A DNA stretch of 64,000 nucleotides from Heliocidaris tuberculata (taxonomy: Eukaryota; Echinodermata; Echinoidea; Camarodonta; Echinometridae), in contig CM046838.1 of the NCBI GenBank assembly GCA_025618425.1, forward strand, positions 6,967,655 through 7,031,654. Reading direction: 5' to 3'. Positions 42,113-54,900 of this stretch are shown here, one piece after another. The position numbers and the translations under genes are program-made. Each line of letters starts with the position of its first letter. The stretch's first letter is position 1. The notes below the pieces were generated by a model. That model ran no database searches and was not told the DNA's origin. It saw only the letters and a list, made by a program, of their open reading frames with translations.

Positions 42113-43700
42113 GTAAAGGGATACAATCCAAAGCATTGATATGTTGATGGTCTTTGTGACCTGTTGGCTCAAAATCACCAGTAAGTCTCTGGAATATACG
42201 CTCTTGTTTTGTGTAGTTTCTTAAACTAGAGACTCCAAGCTTTCCAGTGATATGTAATACTTGTAGCTTACTGCATTAGAACCTGAGAATCATGATAATA
42301 CTTGAAGCATGTCAGTAACATCTATTCAGAGAAATCACTTCTTTTCCCAATTGCTCTGTTGGTGGATTTTGCAACTTATTGGTGATTTTAAGCATTTGGA
42401 TCACGTATGATCTGAAGGAATCATGCCAGCAAATTATCTATAAGAGAATTAATGTTCAAAATATTTTGACAGATCCCTGTTTGTACATGTATGCATTAAA
42501 TAGCTGATTGCGGCATATCAGAAGCGATAATACTTGCTTGTTGATTTGATACAATGTAAAATGAGCTCTAAATATTGGCCATTGATAATGGACCTACCTA
42601 CAGTTTATTAAGGGGAAAAAAAATCAAGTGGTCAAATCTAAATTCATGGTTCATGTACATGTACATTGGGCATATTGGCTGAACAAAGCATTGCCTTTAA
42701 ATGCCTTATTTATATGCACATTTGATAAAACTAACTAGACTGCTAATCCAACATGACACTAATTTGGGATTCTCTATGTAAGCAGAAGTGCAAGAATGCT
42801 ATATTTTTGTTTGAGTGTTAACATTGTGGTTAAAAAGAAACAGAAAGAAAAGAAAAGTGAAATGAACACCAGTATGAAGTTGAATCATTGTTTTATGTTA
42901 GGAAATTTACTGTATTTTATTCTTATTTATACAAAATATTATTTGCCGGTAATGTTTTCATTCACAAAATGACCACATAAAAATAAAACTTCCAAATGAA
43001 ACTTACCAGGCTCAATATATTTTTCACATGGAGATATTTACTTTTTTGAGAGAGAGAATATGACATAGCTTTAATAAAGTTTGTATTAAATTGTACAAAC
43101 ATGTATGGTGCCATTATTTTAAAGGTTGTTTTGCTCTTATGCCTGCCATAAAAGACAATTTGCTCTTTTTTTTTTGTTGTTGTTGGACTAACCCTAAAAC
43201 TTCCAGAGGTTGTAAATCAATTCCAGTTGTATTTTTATATGAGATTATCATGATAAATCCTAAAATTACATTTCTTCATTAAAGACTCGCTTTCATTATA
43301 TGTAGAAATATACTGCGTAAACAGGGTGCATGAAGTTTTTCACTGAAGTGTAAATAAAGCCCATTTAAAAAATATATTCGATACCAATGGAAGAAGGGGC
43401 ATATTCTCAAAAGGTATGTATAGTGTATTATCTTTGAGTGCTGTTACTGCTGATGTCATGTGTAAGCTTGAGAAAAAAAAATCCGCAATTTATATGTCAT
43501 ATATTTTTCTGTCTCTAGAAGTTGAAGTGAGTGTTCAAAATAGCACAATTGCTGGTGTAAAGGGTTTGTGGCTTTGGGCTTATCAATTGAAATATTCTGT
43601 TATTCTGTAGGAAAATGATGGTGAAGATACTATTGAGGAAGTGTCTCAATTCACAGACTTCTCATATTTGGGGGGATAATAATTAAATTCCTCCTCATTT
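42113..43700. other. 3' flank of the Tctex1-domain gene
   Basis: AT-rich and without a supported reading frame. AATAAA hexamers at 42982-42987 and 43073-43078 are candidate poly(A) signals for the plus-strand gene. Confidence 0.5.
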
Positions 43701-43979
43701 AGGTAGCTTAGCAAAATGTAGTGGCACGAATGATGCATCAGGAATGCAACATGTAATGTATAATTGTGCATAATCATGATTTTATGGCATAGAGGTAGGA
43801 CCGTACCATTAGGACAAGAAACTGGTAAAATACCTCTGCGACTTTGTTTGGGCTAAATAACATCAAAGTTGTCAGACAGAATGGTTAATTACAACTTTTA
43901 ATTCACCCATATCACCAAAAATATGCCTGTTGTGTTCTGGATGCTCTCTTCATGCCACAACATTCTGCTAAGCTACCTT
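43701..43979. mobile_element. MITE family C, copy 3
   Basis: Starts AGGTAGCTTAGCAAAATG and ends CATTCTGCTAAGCTACCTT, with TTA on both sides of the GGTAGC core. The interior is more diverged than copies 1 and 2. Confidence 0.7.
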
Positions 43980-45011
43980 ACCCCACTTCTCAAAAAGATT
44001 TTGTATCATATGTACATAGTGTATCTCATGGAGGGACAGAATACATCTTCATTATCAAATTATCTGAAATTTTCTAATCCTGTACAACTTAAATCTTACT
44101 CTATTTTTTTCACAACTCTATGGTATATGGTACTCTTTTTGTACAGCTCATCTGTAGATTATTACTGCATAAAATGTATTGAATGAAGTGTGTGATGTAA
44201 TATTTGATACATGAATTTGGTACTAGTGTCTTTGTAAACTTAATTATAATACAGTTTGTGTGTGTTGGTATTGAATATATGTTTACTGAATCAGGTGGAT
44301 GTAGTATATGTTTTTATAAATGGTAACACTTTTGTGTAGATCAGAACAAATCATGTTAGCTTTAATTCTGTGTGTCATAGTTTCTAATCATAATAGAATA
44401 AGATGTGAGAATATCACATTGATAGTTAATGAAATACCAAATAATTATGTATATGTAGTATGTACATGTATATCAATATCAAAGGTCTTTCAAAATGTTG
44501 TAATGATTTTAATGGAACATTGATTATTCTAACTCCTAATGAAATCTGTATTGTATCAAGCTTTGTAAGTTTTGGTATTCTTTTGTACAATCCTAAATTT
44601 ACAACTTTTGATTTTAATTGATTAATACATAATAAAGTCAAGAATACAATTTTCTGGATGCATGCATGCAGTAGAATTCCTAGCAGTTATATTGATTATG
44701 ATTATTGTGTGACATGAGATAGTATAATTAAGTTGCCCTTTGTACTTCCAACATAATTAAATATGTATAATTTAATAGGAGAAACAGTACAGTTCCAGGA
44801 ATATTGCATCAATACTGAATAGCAAGCCAAGCAGTTAGACAACTGTTAATCAGAGTAGTGTAATCAAAGTCATGCTTTATGTTTCCCAAGGCCTTTGATG
44901 TTTTAACTGCATAATAGTTGCATTGGTTGCTCATTGAAAATGAAGTTGAAAGAATCTACTTGCTTATGAACATGGACTTATGTGTCAATTGTTTCTCATA
45001 GTATGTAGATG

Positions 45012-45138
45012 CAGTGGCGGATCCAGGGGGGGGGGGGGGGCAATCCCGGCCCGTGCCCCCTCCCTTTTGAGGGAAAACAATGCAATGTGCCCCCCCCCCT
45101 ATTTGCGATTGTGCCCCCCCCCCTTTTCGAGCAGAAAA

Positions 45139-45173
<35 letters not shown>

Positions 45174-45263
45174 TGTCAGAGAATTATGGAGGGGAACTGG
45201 ACCCCATAACCCCCCCCCCCCCCACTGAGCGACTTTTGGAGGGCTGGCGAAAAAAATTTTGCT

Positions 45264-45295
<32 letters not shown>

Positions 45296-45421
45296 ACTGA
45301 GCGACTTTTGGAGGGCTGGCGAGAGACCAAAAAAATATGGGTCTCCCTCCAAGCAGTTTCCCAAAGTTGACAATCCTGCATTTGTGTGCCCCCCCTATAC
45401 GAAATCCTGGATCCGCCCCTG
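45012..45421. mobile_element. G/C-tract hAT-like MITE, copy 2, TSD TGTAGATG
   Basis: Starts CAGTGGCGGATCCAGG plus G run, ends TATACGAAATCCTGG and ATCCGCCCCTG. Perfect TSD TGTAGATG at 45004-45011 and 45422-45429. Same interior as the copy at 27821, but ACTGAGCGACTTTTGGAGGG with its flanking C run is duplicated, and one C run reaches 31 bases (45265-45295). Confidence 0.92.
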
Positions 45422-46016
45422 TGTAGATGTATGTCAATTTGTCAGCAATACTAAAGTTATCTAGAACAAAGTCATAGAACATAATTTATCAGGTAATTCA
45501 GCTGAATAATAGGTTATTTTTCTTGTGGATCACATAATCATAGTTCAGATGATATTAGATATTAAAATATGCAAGGAGTTTATGAATTGTGATACTTACT
45601 GGAAAATGCTCGGAATGTATGTATTTGCACTCTATTTCCCGTCCAATTGAATAAAACTTTTTTGTCCGTCCAGTTTGTATGTTTATGACTCTTGTTCGTC
45701 TCCCTCAATACACTATTTCTTTTGATGGAATTACACATGAATAATTTTTATGTAGTGTTTAATATACACTGTACTGTATACCCAGACATTGTGTGCCCGG
45801 ATAGGTTGGTTATCTAGAGAGGTCATTTTTAAACAGTAAATTGAAAAACTTTTCTTCCAAATTGTCGCAAATCTTTCACAGGATAGGTTGAAAATTATGT
45901 GAATTGCAATTATATTCACTGATTTTAGTGTTATTTGATGCATATATTTCGTAAAATTCGAGGGCAAAATTGACAGGCTAATTTTGGATAATTGTCCGGG
46001 CACACAACCCCCGTCA

Positions 46017-46130
46017 TACCTGTATGAGGGGCGTCGATCCTGGGGTGGTAGGCAGGCAGCCCCCCCCCCGAAAATAATAGGGGGGGGGGGTAAACATAGC
46101 ATTTTGTCCCCCAGTAAATCCGGAGGTGTA
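46017..46130. mobile_element. G/C-tract MITE fragment
   Basis: GGGGCGTCGATCCTGGGG, a C run, AAAATAATAG, then a G run. It resembles one end of the same family (GGGGCGTCGATC is also the right-end motif at about 46632, inverted). No partner end found. Confidence 0.4.
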
Positions 46131-46341
46131 GAATCAAATAAGGAAAAATGATGCAAATCTCGGGAAATGAAGCCTTCCAAACAATGAAATACAAAAGGTA
46201 CATGTACTACACGATCAGACTTCAATTTGCAAATTCTCTAATTTCCCCTTCTTCATGTAACAGTGGAGAAGCTGGTAAATAAGTAAGAGGTATTTAAAAA
46301 GTCCAGTGCGAAATGAACATCGTTACGTTATTATCCCCCTC

Positions 46342-46645
46342 AGTGGCGGATCCAGGATTTCTTGAGGGAGGGGGCTCAATATTCACAAAATTTTCTGACA
46401 AGCAAAAAAAAAAAAAATCTTCAGCATTTTTGTGCCCCTTTTTAACTCAAAAAATATCTGACAAGAAACAAAAAAAAAAAAAAAAAAAATATCCTCAGCA
46501 TTTTTAGACCCCTTTTTAACTAAAAAAATCTTTGACAAACAAAAAAAAAAAGGTCCTCAGCATTTTTTTTGTTGCCCCTTTTTGGTCCCAGGGGAGGGGG
46601 CCCCCGGGCCCCCTCCCAATCCGAAAAAACGGATCGACGCCCCTG
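46342..46645. mobile_element. CAGTGGCGGATCC MITE with internal 60-70-bp repeats
   Basis: Left CAGTGGCGGATCCAGG, right CGGATCGACGCCCCTG. The interior repeats TCTGACAAGCAAAA.., CTTCAGCATTTTTG and CCCCTTTTTAACT about three times. No 8-bp TSD seen, so boundaries or age are uncertain. Related TCTGACAAGCAAAA pieces lie at 22254 and 24140. Confidence 0.65.
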
Positions 46646-46649
46646 CTGT

Positions 46650-48600
46650 GTATATATGTAATACAGATCCAGATGTTCCTCTAAAGCAGGGAAATGCAAC
46701 TAGTTACATTTCCCTGCATGTCCCAAAGTATGGACTCGTGAAAAACGAGTAAGAGAGATACAGACATAGAGAAAATGGTGGAGAGTGTAAGAATGATAAG
46801 TAAACACACACAGTCCACGTAGTCGGGCCTGTTAACAAAATTTTTGGGACAGAATTTTTACAAAAGCGCAATTTTTCGCCTGTGAGTAATATGTATCAAT
46901 AGCGTTCATATGAGACAGGGTGCCATGAAATCGGTGAATGGCACCCTATTTAAAAATGCTAATTTATGCAAAAACACAAATTTAATTATTTGTCTGGAAA
47001 CATAAAAACTTCATATATCCAGGTGAATCCGATGAAATCATCGAATTCATTTTGCATTATCTTAGTGTTGATTTATGTTAGTTTATGCATAAAACACATT
47101 CTATGATATACTCACAAAATAAATGTGGAAGGGCTTCATAATTCCAATGACATATCAAGAAATGGCTATACATGCAAGTACCTCAAAATTATAACATATG
47201 GGTGAATAAGGTCAGGTCAATGAAAGATTATGTTAGGTGTGATATTGTGAGTATATTTCTTGACTTTTAAAACTATTTTATTATAATTTATGCATATTGC
47301 ATAAAACGAAAATTTCAATGGTATATCAATAACTGACTATACTATCTTCCAATTTGATACTCATGATAAACAAGGCCATGTAAATGAAATGACAATGGTA
47401 AACTGCAATTTTCAGTTCTTGATTTTAGTATTTCTTAAATACGTACAATATAAATGGCATTAACACTTTGGATACACGTAAGTCCATAATTATATTATAA
47501 TAATGTATCAGCAAAGTTTAGGGTCGTGAAAAGGCTGAGGAATTTTCATATTTTGATCAATTATAAAGACAATTTATGAAAGAATAAGCTTTGTTTACTG
47601 TCGATCTTTATATATCCCATCAACATTTTATGCTTGAGTGAGCAATTTCGAAATAATGATGACTGAACTTGATGAGATTTTCAAATCTAATATGGCTTGC
47701 CCACTCAACCATAAAGCTGTGATGCAATATAAAAAGGACATTCAGCGAACAAAGCCTGTTGTCCTTTAATGATCAGAATATGAAAAATTATTCGTGATTC
47801 TCGATCAACTTGGCTGATAGCTAGGCCTACCAGCCACTGCAACATTTGTTAAGTGATTGAAGACACCCTTTATGTTATCCGCAAGTATGGACATTTTCTG
47901 AAAATATTTTGAAATATTTGTATGAGAAGGCTTTTTCCAACTGTCAACTTTTAACGGTCTCAACTGTGCTGATACCAGCCAGACTGAATCCCAATTCTTG
48001 TAAGTCTGAAGTTTGCACCCTTTTCACAAAAGTGGCCTTTGCTCACCGTCAATAGAAGAGAACCTGATCTATCCACTAACCAAGGATGAATATTTTCTGA
48101 AAACACTTTGAAATATCTATTTGGGAGACTGGGGAGGGGGGGGGGGGGAGACTCTTTTGGCGGGGTAGGGCCGGGGGGGGGGCGCACTGTATTTATTCCT
48201 TTATTCCTTTATATTTATTTGCATGAGGCTAGACCTACTACTTTGATGATTAGTCTCACTAGTCTGCTTATTGTTGGTTTTTATACACAATTGCATTACA
48301 ACTGAAAAGTCATTATGATATTCAATTAAAAAATTTGATCTTGTAAGTAATTTGAAAATTACTTCAAGAAAACCAGTGAAAACAAAATCTGTGTGGAATA
48401 TTAAATTTGTGATGATCACCAAAAACATTTTGCTCTGTGTTTGTCAGGGGTTTTATGTCGCTAAGCCTATATTCAAAATATGAGCTTAAAATGTTTCTTC
48501 TATAAAGAGATATTGCGAGTTTGTACACTCTAAATAAGTTACACAAATTTAAGGGCAAACCTAATCTCGCTCACTGAAAAAAAAAAAGAAGGGCTATGAA
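46650..48600. other. Intergenic AT-rich stretch upstream of RIC1
   Basis: Low-GC sequence with a G-rich patch at 48132-48182 and two related segments around 47888 and 48092 (TATTTTCTGAAAA..TTTGAAATAT). No coding potential recognised on either strand. Confidence 0.5.
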
Positions 48601-48697
48601 CAACTGGAAGAAAAGTCTAAGAATATTTTGGAGGAACATCATGTCAATATTACACCTCATTTTATTGGATAGCATTGACAGAAGAGTAGCCGTCTAT

Positions 48698-48736
48698 CCA
48701 ATCATATTCCATATTGAGAATGTGTAATTATCGATA
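48698..48736 (+). promoter_or_regulatory. Candidate RIC1 promoter elements
   Basis: A CCAAT box (48698-48702, with an inverted ATTGG at 48664) and TATCGATA (48729-48736) lie 100-170 bp before the RIC1 ATG. TATCGATA is the DREF-type core promoter motif in insects; activity here is inferred. Confidence 0.35.
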
Positions 48737-48832
48737 TCTGAGAGCTGCTCTTTTGATATCGCGATTCTTTTTTCTGAATATGGCTACGACAATTCTCAAT
48801 TTCTGAAAATTGATTGAGATTTCTGGCCCAAA

Positions 48833-48974
48833 ATGTATTTCCCCATTGGATGGCCAAAAATATCTTCATTTACCCAACGAAGATGATGATCCTGTGCAGT
48901 GTATCGTTGCAAACCGGGAAAGAACATTATTTGCTGTTGTAACACTGCAAGCGGTACACCTTTGGCAGTGCAAG
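48833..48974 (+). CDS. RIC1: RIC1 exon 1 with an apparent +1 frameshift
   Basis: The ATG at 48833 reads MYFPIGWPK, the conserved RIC1 start (human MYFLSGWPK), then hits a stop at 48884 in the same frame. From the A5 run (48856-48860) the next frame reads YLHLPNEDDDPVQCIVANRE and TLFAVVTLQAVHLWQCK, ending at a gtaagt donor. With A4 the exon is exactly 47 codons. The downstream frame has no ATG of its own: its upstream stop is TGA at 48804. Confidence 0.85.
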
Positions 48975-51900
48975 GTAAGTTGTTCGTCGCGTCGTGGCCA
49001 CTTCCACTGCACTGACAAGTGTCATGTTTAATTTAATGACATTATGACGGGGCCGCGCCGGCGGGGGCGGGGGCAGTTGCTTTGCACCTGTGTCTATGCG
49101 GCTGTGAGTTGGCAAAACAACGTATGAAGGGGAGCCCCATGTCTGCGCACCTAAGATTTGACCTGGAAATGAACAAGAATTTCTCCAATATTCCTCTAAT
49201 GCTTAATATTATATTATTCCTGATACTCTAAAGAGTAAGTTTGCAAAAAATCTCATCAAATTTAAAGCAAGAACAATGCCATTTTAACAAGAAACGGCGA
49301 CCGTGTCATTTCAACGTTCAAAAAACAATGGAGCCCATGTCTGCGCACTCATTCATTTTACACGCAGTTCGGGAGTTTTGACGTGAAAGACAACATTTCG
49401 AGGCTTGTGAATAAAATGTCTGAAATAAGACCTTTTTTCATCATTTAGACTCGTTTTTTACATGAATACCGATTGCTATAATAAAGATGAAAAGTTTGTG
49501 TTCGTTGCGTGTTTTGTTTTATCAGAATCGTGCAGTTACGAACTTACGCGTATGCGCAAACATGGGCACTGCGCAGACTTGGGCACTCTAGCCATACATC
49601 ATGTACATTGTAAAGTTAGATCTTTGTTACATGTAACGTTAGATCTATATGGAGATCTAGATGTACAGTCATGACAGTGTATGTCATTTTTTGACCTTTT
49701 CAGGTTTTTAGATTTTTGGATAGACTACATTGTATGATGGGGTGACCATATTTCGCGCACATTTTAAAAAATTTCTAGGAATGTGAAATTCCATCTGTAA
49801 TTTCTCATATTCTACAGTAATTTATTCAAAACAATTCATACCAAAAGGAAAGCTAAATATTAGTCTGCAAATGTGTCCAAGAAGGAAGATGATCGACTAA
49901 GAATTTCGGAGATATCCCGATTTCAAAATTCGATGTCGGATCGCTACGTGCATGGAACTGAAAATGGGTCATGAAAACAGCGAGACCTTATTTCACGCAC
50001 GCGAGTTTGCATCTACTTAATCCAACATAACAATCCATCAAAGGTAAGTTATTTACATCATTTGCAAGGCAATTTTATCATGCAATCATTTGGTATCATG
50101 CTTTACTTACAAGTTTGATGACATCTTCTCTCAAAATGACGATTTCTAGACCCTTGTCGGTACTTCATATTTTCGGAAACGGACGCAAAAAAGTAGCAAA
50201 TTTTGCCGATTTTGCGTCAATATCTTCAAAACTTCTCACCCAATTTGAAAGAAAATTTTGTCCCTTGGTAATTTTAGGTTCCTCTATCGATTGGTGCTAT
50301 CAGATTTTCGAAATTCTTTCTAGTTTTTGAGATATTACCCTGTGCGCGAACTTAGGACACGCGCGAAATATGGTCACACCACCATACATTGTCATTAAGA
50401 AGAACACATTCTTTTTCATCTTTCAGAATCAGAATTTTTATATAAGTTAGACTCTAAATTTTAATTTAAGAAAATTCAATCTTAAATAAAATTTCAGCAT
50501 TAACAAAAGTTAAACAGGTTGTTAGTATGGTTAGACCATTCGTGTATCGGAAGCACTCGGGTCCACTTGAGATTACTTAGCCTGCTGAATGTGCAGCCTG
50601 CTGTAATAGTCCTAACCAAAACATAATAAATATCAAGGTAAAAATGGAACATCACTTACCAACAAGTTGCCTTGGGTCTAGTCTTGAATTTGATGTGAAG
50701 TTTCTGCACTCCGGTATTGAAAAAGCTGAATTTTGGAGCTTGAAAGTTGTCTGCCGTAACTGGGCTGAGTAACAGTTGATTGTACCGTTTTTACGTATTT
50801 TGCTGCCCTCTTGTGCCCGATATAGAAGATTACTTTTTGGGGTTCCATGGTATGAGCCGCCGTTTGTAAATTTATCATTTAGACAATTTTTTGTATATAA
50901 TTCAATAATTTACCTTGACAAACAATTATTCGTATGAAAATGTTATAGAATGAGTACAGGTATTTATGAATAATAATTTTCATGTTTTTACTTACATGTA
51001 TATATAAATGATGATTTAACAATGATGATTTAACAACATCCATTATTTATATTTATCTAATTTGCTTTCAAGTATAATAATTTCACAATATTCATTTTGT
51101 TGGGGGGGGGGGGGGTGAGGATTCACTTATCACGATTTATAAATAACAATTGTCACAATATCCAATATCTTTGCTTGACACTGTATCCCTTAAAAGGGAA
51201 TTGGTAACTTTGCGGAGGCTTGATTTAATAAATTGTTGAATTTCTGTATCTGTCTTGTATAATGATGTTCAGAAGGATAAATAAATAGCCAGGCATAGAA
51301 AGGTTTTCAAATATACAATGTTATTATTAAGAAAAAGTGCGATAGGCTTAAATCAACAGATAAATTTCTCAGACACATTAAACAAGAGCATTAATACGAA
51401 TACATGTATGACTAAAAAAATCCCGACAAATATCATGCTTAGTTACAATAATAGTTTATTTACAGATCCACAAATTTTTCAGCCTCTCCCTCTCCCTCTC
51501 CCTCTCCCTAAATTAAGTGGAAAAACATATACAAATGATATGCAGTTTCTTTAAAAAATATAACTTCACAAACGGCGCCTCATAACGACAAGGGTCGGCA
51601 GTATTTTTTCCTTGTCCGATTTTCCTATCACGGCCACCATACCACCGACAATGCTCCAATAGTAGAGACAACTTGCTTTGGAAGGTGGTAAGATTTGTCT
51701 TTTTTATCATTAAGTTTGAAAAATTAAATGATAATTTTACCAGCTAGACCTAGCTTCAATACCTAGTCACCCCTCCGGAGTAAATATTAAATTTACTTCA
51801 TGGTGAGGTAAAAGAGCGTGAGTTAGGTGAAACTATGTAAGAGGAGTACGAGGTTATAATCATAACCTAGTACATTGGATGGGTGGGTTAGACCTATTCC

Positions 51901-54900
51901 CGTTTTGATACCTGTAGTGTTAGGGAATACCTGACTGTGTACATGTAGGGAAGATACGGGGTCGGGCTAACTTAAACTCGGCACTGGGCGGTGACTATGT
52001 TTCAAGACTTGAAGTCCCCGCTACGTACCGTACTGTTTTTCAGCCTTAAATTTCATGTTTTGTATAATTTTACTCCTTGAAATTTTCACCATTACTTCTT
52101 TGACTTTGATGATCATTTTACACATTGATATCAAATAATTTTGTAGATCTAGATCTATTTAAGTTTTTTGAAATGTGTTATTAATGCGAAATTCAACACA
52201 AGTATTTGCGATCAATTCGACTCTCTGGACTCACTTGGCCGTGATTTTCCGGCAAGGCCGAGTTCACCCAGTGCCGAGTTAGCCCGGACCCTGGTTGAAC
52301 GCAGGCACTATGCCTCTGACTATCAGTTCCAAGTTCTTCTTCCTTTTCAAGATGGCTGGATCGTTTCTAGACCGAAAATTCTGTCTCTCACTCGTTAGCC
52401 TCTTATTTTGGTAGGGTCAGCTGACTCGGCTCTTCACTTAGAGACAGAACAGAAGCGGGCCCTTCAATCTGCTGTGCAAACCAAATACACATTGACTCAC
52501 ACACTAATAACAGTTTGAATACGGTTGCAAGATTTTCAAACAGAGAATACCTTGGAATACAGAGGTTATCTCCAATAACCTCACATAAGTGTGAGTGCCT
52601 TGGACCCTGAATTACCTGAAAAAGGAGCTTTAAATGGATTATTCAGTCAAATTGGTAAAATGAAACGATTCCTTGAATAGTAGAGCCTAGGTCTAATCTA
52701 TTAAATTTACAAAAATATATATAAACAAATAAAAATATACAGATTCTTCCAACTACATGCCGACTGTTTGTCGGCAATCAGTAAGTTTGCACAGCAGAGT
52801 GATAGGCCCGTTTCTGTCCCTAAGTGAAAAGCCGAACCTACCAAAATGAGAGGCTAACGAACGAGAGAATTTTTGGTCTACATGTAGATCATTTCCTGGT
52901 GCAGGCGATTAATAATCATACTTGATGGGCTTATTTTTCCAGCACCTATCCAAAGCTACTTCAAAACTGTGCACACTCAGGGCAGTAATGGTGTCGTGAA
53001 GATTACTCCATAGTTTACATATTCGTACATAAAGAGAAATTGTGTATCTCTGAGTTTTGGTCCTAGGAATAAACCATTTTTTACTATGTCCTCTTGTCTG
53101 ATCTCTGGATTGTAATACAAGATTTGGTGTTACATCACAATCGTATTTATTAAAAATCTTTTAGTTCTATGTTTCAATCATATCCCCTCAAGCCCTCCTT
53201 TAAGCTAAGGTAGGGATATTCAACTGCCCCAATCTTTGTGCATAAGGCAGTGCCTTTAACTCTGGGACTAATCTAGTTGCTCTTCTTTGGACATTTTCCA
53301 AAGCATGTATATGTTTCTTAAGGTGGGGACTTCACACACGATTTGTACAAGAGTGAAAAATTGTCCTTATCCCAATAATTTGGCAAAACATCGTGGATTT
53401 AGATCTAACTGAGTTAGACTCTGTGTTGACTTACATTGTTTTGCCCAAACATTTGCGTCCCTGGGTAAGATACGTCGTTTTGCCAGATCACAGCGCAGAT
53501 ACGTGGAGCTTGCATAACCTCTCTCTCTTGTATCCTTCCTCCGGAGATCGTTGGCACTTTGAGCGTGCCGAAGTTTGTTGTTTTGCCAGATCACAGCGCA
53601 GATGCACAGAGCTTGCATTCAGCGTTCGCAGCGACCAAGAAATGTACTGTAGTAAAAACGGGCTAATGCAATTCCCAGTATCTGTGCATCACGGCACTCA
53701 CAGCCTTTGATCTAGCGGCTTCAATTTTTTACCTAAATCTCTCGACGGCCACCGCTCGATTAGGTCGGTGCCCGGGCACCAACCACCGATTCCCCGTCCT
53801 TCGCCGGTCAATTTTAGGTCAAAACTGGGCGAAATTGGGAGAGCTTCTTTGCGCAGCGTCTGGGCAGTGACCGACTGATGACCCACCGATTCCTGGGCAG
53901 TCTCCCACTGGCGAACCGCTCGGCAGCCTTTGATCAAGCGGCTTTTTTTTCCTAAATTGCTCGACGGCGACCGCGTGATTAGATCGGTGCTTGGACAGCA
54001 ACTGCCCACTGCCCAGGCAGCAAGCGTATTTTTGGGGGGCGAGTGAAAAGAGGGTAGGCGCTGCCAGAACTTTAACTCTGCGCAAAAACTTCAGCAGCGA
54101 CCGAGTGATGCCCTAAAAACCAGCGGTGCCCGGGTGGCTGCCACTCGGTGCCTTGGCGAAATTGGCTAAAAGGTCGCCACCCGGCTGCTGAGCAGGCTAA
54201 TTTTTGGGGTTGTGACCTTAGCTTAACATGTAGTTTGGGATTTTTTCATGAAAGTCAGCGTTTCGAGGCTTGATGTTCATAAAATTACTGAAATAAGATC
54301 TTTTTTCATTATTTTTTTTCAGTATTTTGACTTGGTTTTTGCATGGATATATATCGCTATAGTATAGATGAAAAGTTTATGTTCGTTGCATGTTTTGTTT
54401 TTGACAACAACTGCCGAATAATCTTTTCTTGTATAGGGCACATCACCCCAAAGTCTATTGAAAATGTCTACTTTTGGTGAAAATACAAACTTTACACTAC
54501 TGCTCAAAAGAAATTGATCACTTAGGGAGAAATTTCCCTCAATATTTGATATTTTTGTTATCTTATTGTTTTCATTATGGGGTCATTCCATGTCAGATCA
54601 CTGGGCAGTAGATACCCGACCCCCTTCAAATTGGCCCAAATTTGGTATATCAGGTAATCAACTCTTCCTAAGCTGAAATTTTCAGTTTCTGCCCCTTCGG
54701 TCAAACTGTTTTCGCGCTATGGCACACATTCCACAGGCATGTATTGGCCAAAAATGGACACTTTTTTTTTTTCAGTTTTGAAATGTCCATATCTCTGTAC
54801 TGGGTCAATTTTATTGATATTGACATATTTAGAACTAGGTAATTACACAAGCTGTCTAAATATGCCATCATTTTCCATGTCCGAATAACGTTAAGTTCAA

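Noticed and set aside
48810..49031. Frame beginning at 48810 as an alternative RIC1 start
   Set aside because: Its first codon is TTG, with an in-frame TGA just upstream; not a plausible eukaryotic start.
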